DNA of 64,000 nucleotides. It comes from Sphingomonas sp. FARSPH. Lineage in GTDB: Bacteria > Pseudomonadota > Alphaproteobacteria > Sphingomonadales > Sphingomonadaceae. Shown piece by piece: positions 7,351 through 14,891 of this stretch (positions are counted from its first letter, which is position 1; each line of letters opens with the position of its first letter). The stretch covers positions 3,184,501-3,248,500 of the forward strand of contig NZ_CP029985.1 in assembly GCF_003355005.1 (NCBI RefSeq). The letters run 5' to 3'. The position numbers and the translations under genes were made by a program. The notes below the pieces were generated by a model. It searched no databases. It had not been told where the DNA came from and was given only the letters and a program-made list of their open reading frames with translations.

Positions 7351-9837
7351 TCAGAAGCGCGTCGACAGCGTCACGCCATAGGTGCGCGGGTCGCCAGGCT
7401 GACCGACGATAAGGCCCGTATTTCCCGACTGCGTCGACAGCAATTCGAAATAGTGATGGTCGAAGACGTTGCGGACCCAACCGAAGACGTTGATGCCCCC
7501 TTCGCGATAGCCGGCGCGCACGTTGGAAAGCGAATAGCCTTCGATCCAGGTGTAGGCCGATGGCGACGGATTGGACGAGAAGCGCGAACGGTAACTGCCG
7601 TCGTAACCCACATAGGCTTCGCCGCCCTTCGCCCCGACCGGCAGATTGTATTCGCCCCCGAACGAGAAGGCCCATTTGGAGATGCCGGGCAGCCGCTGAC
7701 CGGAAATGTCGCATTGCGCGGGACTGTAGGATACTTGCGTGGCGGTGCCGGCCTGCCCCGCCGGGCTCGGCGGGTGCGTCGCATCGGCAGCCGTACCGCC
7801 GGACAGCTCGGGCGGGCACGGCGCATTGGTGAAGCGGACGTATTTCGCATCGGTGAAGGCGCCGCTGGCATAGAGGCTCAACCGCTGGCTCGGCCGGTAG
7901 CTGGTATCGAATTCGAATCCGCGCGACCGGACCTGACCCGCATTGGCCAGATAGCCGCGGATGACGTTGATCGCATTGTTGTTCACCGTCGCCTGGTAAT
8001 CGAACACGTCGGTCCAGTAGCCCGCAAGGTTGAGCGTCAGCCGGCGGTCCAGGAACTGGGTCTTGAGGCCGATTTCGTAACTGTTGACCTTTTCCGGCTT
8101 CACCGTCTGCGTGGTGAGATCGACGCCGGTGCTGTTCGCGTTGAGCGGCAGGCCGGACAGGTTTATGCCGCCCGATTTGAAGCTGCGCGCATAGGTCGCA
8201 TAGGCATGGATATCGGCGCTGACGTCATAGGATAAAGTGATGTCGCCGGACGTGTTCCACGCGCTGAACCGCGGACTGTATCGTTGCGGCGCGAGCGTGT
8301 TGATCTGATTCTGGAAGGTCGTGCGCGCCGCCCCGGCCGGCGCCGCGGCGAGCAACGCGGCGACGTTGTCCGCGGTCGCGGTGAAGGCATATTGCGCGTT
8401 GCGGATGCTCACGATCGATTCGTAGAAACCGGATTTTCGATCGTAGTTGATGCGAAGGCCGGGCTGAATGTGCAGCGCGTCGGTCAATGCCCAGTTGAGC
8501 TTTCCGAAGATCGCAAAACTGGTGTTGTCGAAACGGATCGTGTTGGTCGACGTCAGACCGTTGAGCACATTCGGGTTGTTCGCATCGTTGCCCGACAGCA
8601 GGAACCGGCTCGCCGCTGGCCCCTGCACCTGCGACCCTTGCGTGTTGATCACCTGATGGAAGACGAACGCGCCGACCGTATAGTCGAGGCGGTTGCTGCC
8701 GTTCGAGGCCAGGCGCAGTTCCTGCGACACCTGCTTCTGCTGCGAGGGGTTCTGGGACACGGTCGTGATCGGCAGGCCGGTGAAGTCGCGGTCGTTCTGC
8801 GGCTGCCAGTCCCAGTAGCGCCAGGCACTGACCGATGTCAGTGTCGCCGGACCGACATCCCAATCGCCGACCAGGGAGACGCCGCCGATCTCCTGCCGCG
8901 AATTGATCCCCGCGTCGAGGTCGGTGACCCGATCGAATGGATCGGTGCTCGGCGGCCGATAGCCGAGCAACGCAGCGAGGGCGGCATATTGGCGTGCGAT
9001 CGGCCGCTGCGTCGTGCCGACCCGCGCGTAATATTGCACACAGCATAAGGGGTTCTGGACGTTATAATCGCCCGACAGCGTGAAATGCAGCGCATCGGTG
9101 GCGTTCCACAGTAGCTGACCGCGCAGGCCGTTATTGTCCTGGCGATGGAGATCGCGGCCCGACGTGATGTCGCGGATCGTCCCTTCGCGCTGCGTCGACG
9201 ACGCCGACAGCCGGATCGCGACCGTCTGGGTCAGCGGGCCCGAGACGGACGCCTTGGCCTGGACAAACTGATAATTGCCCGCGCTCAGTTCGACGCGCGC
9301 CTCCGGCGTGAAGCTCGGCGGTCGGGTGGTGATGTTGAGCGCGCCCGCGGTCGTGTTCTTGCCATAGAGCGTGCCCTGGGGGCCGCGCAGGACCTCGACG
9401 CGCTCGACATCGACGAAGTCGAAGGTGGAGGCGCCGATCCGGCCGATATAGACCCCGTCGACGTAGAAGCCGACGCCCTGCTCGATACCGTCGTTGGTCA
9501 GGCCGAACGGTGCGCCCAGCCCGCGGATGTTGATCGCGGAATTGCGCGGGTTGCTCGAGAAGAATTGCAGCGACGGCTGCTGTTGCTGCAGCCGGTTGAC
9601 GTTGAAGGCACCGGTCTTGTCGATATCCGCTCCACCGATCACCGACATGGCGATCGGCACGCGCTGCACCGATTCGGCGCGACGGCGGGCGGTCACCACG
9701 ATGTCGCCGCTTTGCGTCTGCGGCGCCGGCTTGGCCTGTGCCGCCTCGGCTTCCTGCGCGGGCGAAGGCGGAGCGGACGGCTCCGATGGCGAAGCGGCAA
9801 CCTGGCCGGCAAGCAGCAGCGCGAGCGTGAGCGTCAT
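7351..9837 (-). CDS. TonB-dependent outer-membrane receptor
   Basis: An 828-residue receptor of the type that imports siderophores, vitamins, sugars or other ligands using TonB energy. It has a cleavable signal peptide (residues 1 to about 15-20), a Pro/Ala-rich linker, a TonB-box-like segment DIVVTARRR at 45-53, a plug domain with NIRGLGAPFG and VEVLRGPQGTLYGKN, and a beta-barrel ending in VTLSTRF, whose final Phe is the usual Bam signal. An AGGGGA ribosome site precedes the ATG. No neighbouring enzyme, sigma or anti-sigma factor gives away the ligand. A palindrome about 105 bases upstream (9941-9957) may be its operator. Confidence 0.95.
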   Translation of the reverse strand: MTLTLALLLAGQVAASPSEPSAPPSPAQEAEAAQAKPAPQTQSGDIVVTARRRAESVQRVPIAMSVIGGADIDKTGAFNVNRLQQQQPSLQFFSSNPRNSAINIRGLGAPFGLTNDGIEQGVGFYVDGVYIGRIGASTFDFVDVERVEVLRGPQGTLYGKNTTAGALNITTRPPSFTPEARVELSAGNYQFVQAKASVSGPLTQTVAIRLSASSTQREGTIRDITSGRDLHRQDNNGLRGQLLWNATDALHFTLSGDYNVQNPLCCVQYYARVGTTQRPIARQYAALAALLGYRPPSTDPFDRVTDLDAGINSRQEIGGVSLVGDWDVGPATLTSVSAWRYWDWQPQNDRDFTGLPITTVSQNPSQQKQVSQELRLASNGSNRLDYTVGAFVFHQVINTQGSQVQGPAASRFLLSGNDANNPNVLNGLTSTNTIRFDNTSFAIFGKLNWALTDALHIQPGLRINYDRKSGFYESIVSIRNAQYAFTATADNVAALLAAAPAGAARTTFQNQINTLAPQRYSPRFSAWNTSGDITLSYDVSADIHAYATYARSFKSGGINLSGLPLNANSTGVDLTTQTVKPEKVNSYEIGLKTQFLDRRLTLNLAGYWTDVFDYQATVNNNAINVIRGYLANAGQVRSRGFEFDTSYRPSQRLSLYASGAFTDAKYVRFTNAPCPPELSGGTAADATHPPSPAGQAGTATQVSYSPAQCDISGQRLPGISKWAFSFGGEYNLPVGAKGGEAYVGYDGSYRSRFSSNPSPSAYTWIEGYSLSNVRAGYREGGINVFGWVRNVFDHHYFELLSTQSGNTGLIVGQPGDPRTYGVTLSTRF

Positions 9838-9940
9838 TCTTGTCGTCCCCTGAACCTTTTGACGGAAAGTCCATCATTCCGGTGGAGGATCAACACGGCT
9901 GGTGCTTGGGCGCGACGAAGCGGAGCTTCACGCTCCGTGA

Positions 9941-9957
9941 TGATAATCGCCTTATCA
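9941..9957. promoter_or_regulatory. Perfect palindrome, candidate operator
   Basis: TGATAA and TTATCA are perfect inverted halves separated by five bases (17 bases in all). The site lies between the divergent TonB receptor and hsp20 genes, 104 bases upstream of the receptor ATG and 15 bases upstream of the hsp20 -35 box. The halves resemble those of Fur-type boxes (TGATAAT/ATTATCA), but the spacing is two bases longer than the usual 7-1-7 form, so the binding protein is unknown. Confidence 0.4.
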
Positions 9958-9971
9958 ACGGCTTAGCGACC

Positions 9972-9999
9972 CTTGAAATGTCCGGAACGCACCCCAAAT
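9972..9999 (+). promoter_or_regulatory. RpoH (heat-shock sigma) promoter of hsp20
   Basis: CTTGAA (9972-9977), a 14-base spacer and CCCCAAAT (9992-9999) closely match the sigma-32 consensus (CTTGAA, 13-15 bases, CCCCATnT). Transcription would begin near 10005-10008, giving a leader of about 85 bases before the hsp20 ATG at 10092. The promoter points the right way, and hsp20 is a classical RpoH target. Confidence 0.8.
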
Positions 10000-10002
10000 C
10001 CG

Positions 10003-10091
10003 CGCTGCACGATGCCAAACGGGTCGTGCAGCGGCATCGCACACACGTGGATGCCGGCTCGTTCAATTCGCTTCCATTGGAGGATTTGACC
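10003..10091 (+). promoter_or_regulatory. ROSE-like RNA thermosensor leader of hsp20
   Basis: The hsp20 leader can fold into three consecutive hairpins. The first is a perfect 10-bp stem (10003-10012 with 10024-10033). The second pairs GGCATC with GATGCC (10033-10038 with 10050-10055) and can extend with CAC/GTG. The third pairs CTTCC (10071-10075) with the ribosome site GGAGG (10079-10083) through a 3-base loop and one G-U pair, hiding the site 8 bases before the ATG. Several hairpins with a short imperfect final one masking the Shine-Dalgarno sequence is the layout of ROSE elements before alphaproteobacterial small heat-shock genes. The melting behaviour is inferred. Confidence 0.6.
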
Positions 10092-10559
10092 ATGCGACTC
10101 GATCTGACCCCGTATCGCCGCTCGACCATCGGCTTCGACCGACTGTTCGACCTGCTGGAGGCCAATGCCCGCAGCAATGCGGCAGAGAATTATCCCCCGT
10201 TCAATCTCGAGCGTATTGCCGACGACCGGTATCGCATCACGCTGGCGGTGGCCGGTTTCAGCCGCGACGAGATCGAGATTACCGCGCAGCAGAACCTGTT
10301 GCTCGTCACCGGCAAGAAGGACGACAAGGGCGGCAACGCCAACTTCCTGCATGTCGGCATCGCGAACCGCAGCTTCGAGCGCCGCTTCGAACTCGCCGAC
10401 TTCGTCTTCGTCGAGGACGCCCGTCTGAATGACGGTCTGCTCGTCGTCGATCTGGTCCGCGAGGTGCCGGAAGCGATGAAGCCGAAGAGCATCGCGATCA
10501 AGACGGGCGCGCCGCTCGCCGCGGTCGAGAACAAGGCGGACGAAGCCAAGGCCGCCTGA
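10092..10559 (+). CDS. Small heat-shock protein, Hsp20 family
   Basis: A 155-residue ATP-independent holdase that keeps unfolding proteins soluble. The alpha-crystallin domain spans about residues 38-130 (starting FNLERIADDRYRITLAVAGF, with SFERRFELADFV and a late beta-strand LLVVDLVREVPE); a short tail follows. The frame stays open upstream to 9840, but the ATG at 10092 is chosen because GGAGG lies 8 bases before it and the RpoH promoter lies inside the upstream extension. A terminator follows at 10604. Confidence 0.95.
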   Translation: MRLDLTPYRRSTIGFDRLFDLLEANARSNAAENYPPFNLERIADDRYRITLAVAGFSRDEIEITAQQNLLLVTGKKDDKGGNANFLHVGIANRSFERRFELADFVFVEDARLNDGLLVVDLVREVPEAMKPKSIAIKTGAPLAAVENKADEAKAA

Positions 10560-10571
10560 TAACCGGATCGG

Positions 10572-10640
10572 CGTCTGTTGCTCCCTTTTCCAGACGTCGT
10601 AGGGGCGTCCGGGCCGACGGGTCCGGGCGCCTTTTTCTTT
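10572..10640 (+). terminator. Rho-independent terminator of hsp20
   Basis: A 12-bp stem (10604-10615 with 10620-10631, two G-U pairs) with a GACG loop is followed by TTTTTCTTT. A smaller hairpin, CGTCTG with CAGACG (10572-10577 with 10591-10596), precedes it and has a CU-rich loop. Confidence 0.85.
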
Positions 10641-10912
10641 GGATTGGGCGTATCTGGAAACGGGCACAGCCAGCCGCGTCGATACACGCTGCGGGCGCGT
10701 GAATGGCGAAACGCGCGATCGACCCGTTGCGCCCTCCCCGGCGAAGGCGGGGGTCTTGTTGGGGTGCTCCAGCAAGCGGGTTATCGCGTCAAACCAACAG
10801 CGTCGCCAGGCTGGGCCCCGGCCTTCGCCGGGGAGATATATGACGCGGTCGGTATCGGGCGGTCGGTATCGGTTTGCTTGCCGGGCGAGCGCCGGCAAAC
10901 CTGCGGCACGCC
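10641..10912. other. Non-coding stretch between hsp20 terminator and pyrG
   Basis: No gene is seen. It holds a REP-type inverted repeat (10734-10835, listed separately) and a 14-base tandem duplication, GCGGTCGGTATCGG twice at 10845-10872. The pyrG stop codon lies at the right end, so pyrG transcripts would run into this stretch. Confidence 0.6.
10734..10835. repeat. REP-type inverted repeat (GGCGAAGGC family)
   Basis: The left arm CTCCCCGGCGAAGGCGGGGG (from 10734) and the right arm GGCCCCGGCCTTCGCCGGGG (from 10814) are near-inverted copies about 60 bases apart. Each arm is itself a small palindrome of the G/C-rich GCGAAGGC type common between genes in sphingomonads. The pair at 16382-16474 belongs to a related family. 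Confidence 0.7.
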
Positions 10913-12547
10913 TTAGACCAGCCGGCTTTGCTTGACCGCCGCGGCGATGAAGCTCGCGAACAGCGGATGCGGGTCGAAGGGCTTGCTTTTCAGTTCCGGG
11001 TGGAACTGCACCGCGACGAACCACGGATGGTCGGGCCGCTCGACGATCTCGGGCAGTGTGCCGTCGGGCGACATGCCACTGAACACCAGGCCGCCCTTCT
11101 CCAGCGCGTCCTTGTAATGGGTGTTGACCTCGTACCGGTGGCGATGCCGCTCGTGGATCGTCGTGTCGCCATAGATCGACGCCACGACCGAATTGCCCGC
11201 GAGCGCCGCTTCATAGGCGCCAAGACGCATCGTACCGCCGAGGTCGCCCGATACCTCGCGCTTTTCCAGCCCGTCACGGCCCATCCATTCGGTGATCAGG
11301 CCGACGACGGGCTCTTCGGTCGGGCCGAACTCGGTCGACGAGGCTGCGGCGATGCCGGCCAGGTCGCGCGCGCCCTCGATGCACGCCATCTGCATGCCGA
11401 AGCAGATACCGAAGTACGGTATCTCGCGTTCGCGCGCGAACTTCACCGACTTGATCTTGCCCTCCGCACCGCGCTCGCCGAACGCGCCGGGGACGAGGAT
11501 CGCGTCGCACGGCTCGAGCTGCGGGATGATCTCGTCCGCGTCATTCTCGAACAGTTCGGCATCGATCCAGCGGACGTTGACCTTGACCCGATTGGCAATG
11601 CCACCGTGGACCAGCGCCTCGTTGAGCGATTTGTAGGCGTCCTGCAGCCCGACATATTTACCGACGACGCCGATCGTCACCTCGCCCTCGGGATTGGTCA
11701 GGCGATCTACGATCTCCGTCCAGCGGGACAGATCCGGCGCGGACGAGGGCGTGATGCCGAAGGCGCGCAGCACCTCCGAATCGAGCCCCTCGCCGTGATA
11801 TTGCAGCGGCACCGCATAGATGCTCTTGGCGTCGAGCGCCGGAATCACCGCGCTTTCGGGCACGTTGCAGAACAAAGCGATCTTCGCCCGGTCGGACGGC
11901 GGCAGCGGCTTTTCGCAGCGGCATACCAGCACATCGGGCTGGACGCCGAGCGCGGCGAGTTCGCGCACCGAATGCTGCGTCGGCTTGGTCTTCAGTTCGC
12001 CCGCCGCCGCGATGTACGGCACGAGCGTGACATGGATGCTGATCGCGTTGCCGCGGCCGACTTCGTTCTTCAGCTGGCGAATCGACTCGATGAAGGGCAG
12101 CGATTCGATATCGCCGACGGTGCCGCCGATCTCGCACAGGACGAAGTCGAGGTCGTCCGTCTCGGCGCGCGCGAACGCCTTGATCGCATCGGTGACGTGC
12201 GGGATCACCTGCACCGTCGCGCCCAAGTAATCGCCGCGCCGCTCGCGCTCGATGATCGTCTTGTAGATGCGGCCCGACGTCACGTTATCCGACTGGCGGC
12301 TGGCCACGCCGGTGAAGCGTTCGTAGTGGCCAAGGTCGAGGTCGGTTTCCGCGCCGTCGTCGGTCACATAGACCTCGCCGTGCTGATACGGGCTCATCGT
12401 GCCTGGATCGACGTTGAGATAGGGATCGAACTTGCGGATCCGGACGCGATAGCCGCGCGCCTGGAGCAGAGCTGCGAGAGAGGCCGCCATGAGGCCTTTG
12501 CCGAGCGACGAAACCACGCCGCCGGTGATGAAGATATACCGCGCCAT
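10913..12547 (-). CDS. pyrG: CTP synthase
   Basis: A 544-residue enzyme that makes CTP from UTP, ATP and glutamine, the last step of de novo pyrimidine nucleotide synthesis. The synthetase domain opens with IFITGGVVSSLGKGLMAAS. The glutamine amidotransferase domain has the nucleophile Cys382 in FGICFGMQ and the His516/Glu518 pair in FHPE. Length is normal for the family. It lies 89 bases downstream of secG on the same strand; a GC-rich inverted repeat in the gap is too weak to call a terminator. Confidence 0.97.
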   Translation of the reverse strand: MARYIFITGGVVSSLGKGLMAASLAALLQARGYRVRIRKFDPYLNVDPGTMSPYQHGEVYVTDDGAETDLDLGHYERFTGVASRQSDNVTSGRIYKTIIERERRGDYLGATVQVIPHVTDAIKAFARAETDDLDFVLCEIGGTVGDIESLPFIESIRQLKNEVGRGNAISIHVTLVPYIAAAGELKTKPTQHSVRELAALGVQPDVLVCRCEKPLPPSDRAKIALFCNVPESAVIPALDAKSIYAVPLQYHGEGLDSEVLRAFGITPSSAPDLSRWTEIVDRLTNPEGEVTIGVVGKYVGLQDAYKSLNEALVHGGIANRVKVNVRWIDAELFENDADEIIPQLEPCDAILVPGAFGERGAEGKIKSVKFAREREIPYFGICFGMQMACIEGARDLAGIAAASSTEFGPTEEPVVGLITEWMGRDGLEKREVSGDLGGTMRLGAYEAALAGNSVVASIYGDTTIHERHRHRYEVNTHYKDALEKGGLVFSGMSPDGTLPEIVERPDHPWFVAVQFHPELKSKPFDPHPLFASFIAAAVKQSRLV

Positions 12548-12636
12548 GGGAACGAACGCCTAGCTTGGATGGGGGGCAAACGACAAGAGCGCGCGCCACA
12601 CGGACGCGCGTTTATGCGGCGAACCGCGAACCGGAT

Positions 12637-13017
12637 TTAGCGGGCGAGCGGAACCGCGCCGTTATCGACGGGGGCGGTCGCGGGTGCGATGCCGTTCGCG
12701 GGGACCGCGGCGGCATCGGCGGGTGCGTTGGGTACCGCATCCTGCTTCGGCGCCGGGATCGTGCGCGCGAGCGATGTATCGATCGTCTGCGTCTGGCGGC
12801 TCGCCGCGAGGAAGGCGAGCGCGATCGACATGACGACGAACGCGGTTGCGAGGATCGACGTCATCCGCGTTAGGAAATCCGCCGCGCCGCGCGCCGACAT
12901 CAGGCCCGACGGGCTGCCGCCCATGCCCAGACCGCCACCTTCCGACCGCTGCATCAGGATCACCGTCACAAGCGCAGCGGCGATGATGGCATGGACGACG
13001 AGGAGGAAGGTGAACAT
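12637..13017 (-). CDS. secG: Preprotein translocase subunit SecG
   Basis: A 126-residue inner-membrane subunit that assists SecYEG protein export. It has two membrane helices: residues 1-22, starting MFTFLLVVHAIIAAALVTVI, and about 53-72. The conserved cytoplasmic loop QRSEGGGLGMGGSPSGLMSARGAADFLTR lies between them. An Ala/Pro-rich tail follows the second helix and makes the protein longer than the short SecG of many bacteria. The usual neighbour tpiA is not seen next to it. Confidence 0.93.
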   Translation of the reverse strand: MFTFLLVVHAIIAAALVTVILMQRSEGGGLGMGGSPSGLMSARGAADFLTRMTSILATAFVVMSIALAFLAASRQTQTIDTSLARTIPAPKQDAVPNAPADAAAVPANGIAPATAPVDNGAVPLAR

Positions 13018-13264
13018 CTAGAAACCCGAATTGTCGGTGAAGGCGCGCACATAGGCGGGATGGGCGGGAGGATCAACCGCCCGCGCCGCGCGGCAATCGC
13101 CGCCATGGCTCCACGCCCCGTTGGTCCCGGACAGCGGGGAAACCACGCCCGCGACGGCGCGCTAGCGGCGCATTTCGTTAATTTTCTGCGGAAACCTGCG
13201 GCATGCCGCGGCGTTATGACCGCGAAACGACGCCCGAAAACGGCGCAGATACGGGTATTTGCAC

Positions 13265-13639
13265 GTGGGAACAGCTGTTCAGTCCTTGTCGACGTGGATG
13301 ACCGCCCTGGTCGACTACGTCCGGTCCGGCGAACCGGATCTCACCAATCGCCAGATGGCGCTGTTGCTGCTGGTCTACCTCAATCCGGGCCCGCATACGG
13401 TGAGGGGCCTGGCGCGTGCGCTAAACGTCTCGAAGCCCGTCGTCACGCGCGCCTTGAACAGATTGGGCGCGCTCGGCTATCTGCGCCGGCAACGCGACGA
13501 TAGCGACAAGCGCAACATCTTCGTCGCGCGTACTTCCGAAGGGGCAGAGTTTCTTGAAGAGTTCGGGCATTTCCTCGGCGACACCGGATCGCCAGCCCGC
13601 CGCGGCGGCGCCCTCCACGCCGCCGGCGTCGGCGCGTAA
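13265..13639 (+). CDS. MarR-family transcriptional regulator
   Basis: A winged-helix regulator of about 124 residues: LTNRQMALLLLVYLNPGPHT, then the recognition region VRGLARALNVSKPVVTRALNRL and the wing GYLRRQRDDSDKRNIFVART. These are hallmarks of MarR-type DNA binders. The start is uncertain: GTG at 13265 is used, TTG at 13259 and ATG at 13295 are in frame, and none has a strong ribosome site. The last 28 codons overlap the next gene in another frame, and the C-terminal dimerisation helix looks short. Its ligand and targets are unknown. Confidence 0.75.
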   Translation: MGTAVQSLSTWMTALVDYVRSGEPDLTNRQMALLLLVYLNPGPHTVRGLARALNVSKPVVTRALNRLGALGYLRRQRDDSDKRNIFVARTSEGAEFLEEFGHFLGDTGSPARRGGALHAAGVGA

Positions 13640-13946
13640 GGCGTTCAAGCTCACCGGCCGCTCGATCGTTCTCGACCCGCGGACCCATGCCGTGCGTGGC
13701 GATCTGGCCGACGTTCGCCTGGCCGATCAGGTATTCGCGCCCCATTATGCCGCTGCTCTGCCCACGCGGGCGCGTGAACGCATGACGGTGTTCGGCGACC
13801 GCACACGCCGCGAGCCGATCGGCGAACTCGCCGCCGGCGCGATGTTCGACGTGCTCGAACTGGCGGGGGACCATGCCTGGGGCCGCGCACCCGACCTCGG
13901 CCTCGTCGGCTATGTCGACCGGACGAAGCTGGACGCGTGCATATGA
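13554..13946 (+). CDS. SH3-like domain protein
   Basis: A 130-residue protein. After a low-complexity start, the segment FKLTGRSIVLDPRTHAVRGD and LADVRLADQVFAPHYAA resembles the N-terminal part of sphingomonad NlpC/P60 (C40) peptidases, and the C-terminal half reads as a bacterial SH3 domain (GAMFDVLELAGDHAWGRA, LGLVGYVDRTKL). No peptidase domain follows. The start is a TTG at 13554 with AAGGGG nine bases upstream; this overlaps the marR gene by 86 bases. Its stop overlaps the argC ATG as ATGA. It may bind cell-wall peptides (inference). Confidence 0.7.
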   Translation: MKSSGISSATPDRQPAAAAPSTPPASARKAFKLTGRSIVLDPRTHAVRGDLADVRLADQVFAPHYAAALPTRARERMTVFGDRTRREPIGELAAGAMFDVLELAGDHAWGRAPDLGLVGYVDRTKLDACI

Positions 13947-14884
13947 CCGTCACCGTTTTCATCGATGGTGCGGTCGGCACGACCGGCCTCGACATCCGCG
14001 AACGGCTGGGCGCACGCGACGACCTGACGGTGGCCACGCTGGCGGAAGACCGGCGCAAGGACGCCGCCGCCCGCGCCGAAGCGCTGAATGATGCCGATAT
14101 CGCGATCCTGTGCCTGCCCGACGACGCGGCGCGCGAGGCGATCGCGTTGATCCGCAACGCACGCACGCGCGTCATCGACGCGTCGACCGCGCATCGCGTC
14201 GCCGAAGGCTGGACCTATGGCTTTGCGGAGCTGGAGCCCGATCAGGCCGCACGGATTGCGGCGGCGCGTTTCGTCGCCAATCCGGGTTGCTACCCCACCG
14301 CGTTTCTCGGCCTGGTACGCCCGCTGGTCCGCGCCGGCCTGATCCCCTCCGACTGGCCGCTGAGCTTCAATGCCGTCTCGGGCTATTCCGGCGGCGGCAA
14401 GGGCATGATCGCCGAATTCGAGGAAGGCGGCACGGACACCGCCTTCCGCCCCTACGCAATGGGTGTCGCGCACAAGCATTTGCCCGAGATGCGGGCGCAT
14501 GCCGGCCTTGCGCAACCGCCGATCTTCGCCCCCGCGGTGGCGCGGCTGCTGCGCGGGATGCTGGGCGAGGTGCCCCTGCCCCTCGCGCATCTGCCGGGCA
14601 AGCCGACGCTCGCCAATGTCGAGACCGTCCTGCACGAGGCCTATGCCGACACGCCGCTCGTCACCGTCGCGCCGGGCGATGTCGCCGCGATCGCGATCGA
14701 GGAACATGCCGGCACCGACGCGATGACGCTGCGCGTGTGCGGCAACGCCGAAACCGGGCAGTTGCGTCTCGTCGCGACGCTCGACAATCTGGGCAAGGGC
14801 GCTGGCGGCGCCGCGGTCCAGAACCTCAATATCATGGCCGGGCTCGACCCGCTCGCCGGCCTCGTCCTTCCTCCCAAGGAGTAG
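13943..14884 (+). CDS. argC: N-acetyl-gamma-glutamyl-phosphate reductase (type 2)
   Basis: A 313-residue NADPH-dependent reductase converting N-acetylglutamyl phosphate to the semialdehyde in arginine synthesis. The dinucleotide-binding start is VFIDGAVGTTGLDIRERL; the catalytic cysteine Cys116 sits in VANPGCYPTAFL, and the histidine region is MGVAHKHLPEM. The short length and sequence match the type 2 form. GTG at 13937 is in frame, but the ATG at 13943 starts the conserved strand. It lies seven bases before zwf. Confidence 0.94.
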   Translation: MTVTVFIDGAVGTTGLDIRERLGARDDLTVATLAEDRRKDAAARAEALNDADIAILCLPDDAAREAIALIRNARTRVIDASTAHRVAEGWTYGFAELEPDQAARIAAARFVANPGCYPTAFLGLVRPLVRAGLIPSDWPLSFNAVSGYSGGGKGMIAEFEEGGTDTAFRPYAMGVAHKHLPEMRAHAGLAQPPIFAPAVARLLRGMLGEVPLPLAHLPGKPTLANVETVLHEAYADTPLVTVAPGDVAAIAIEEHAGTDAMTLRVCGNAETGQLRLVATLDNLGKGAGGAAVQNLNIMAGLDPLAGLVLPPKE

Positions 14885-14891
14885 CTACCGC

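Noticed and set aside
10845..10872. 14-base tandem duplication as a regulatory site
   Set aside because: Only two copies in a non-coding gap next to a REP-type element, with no promoter nearby. It is most simply a slippage product.
12548..12636. GC-rich inverted repeat between secG and pyrG as a terminator
   Set aside because: The stem is short and there is no T-run on the secG strand.
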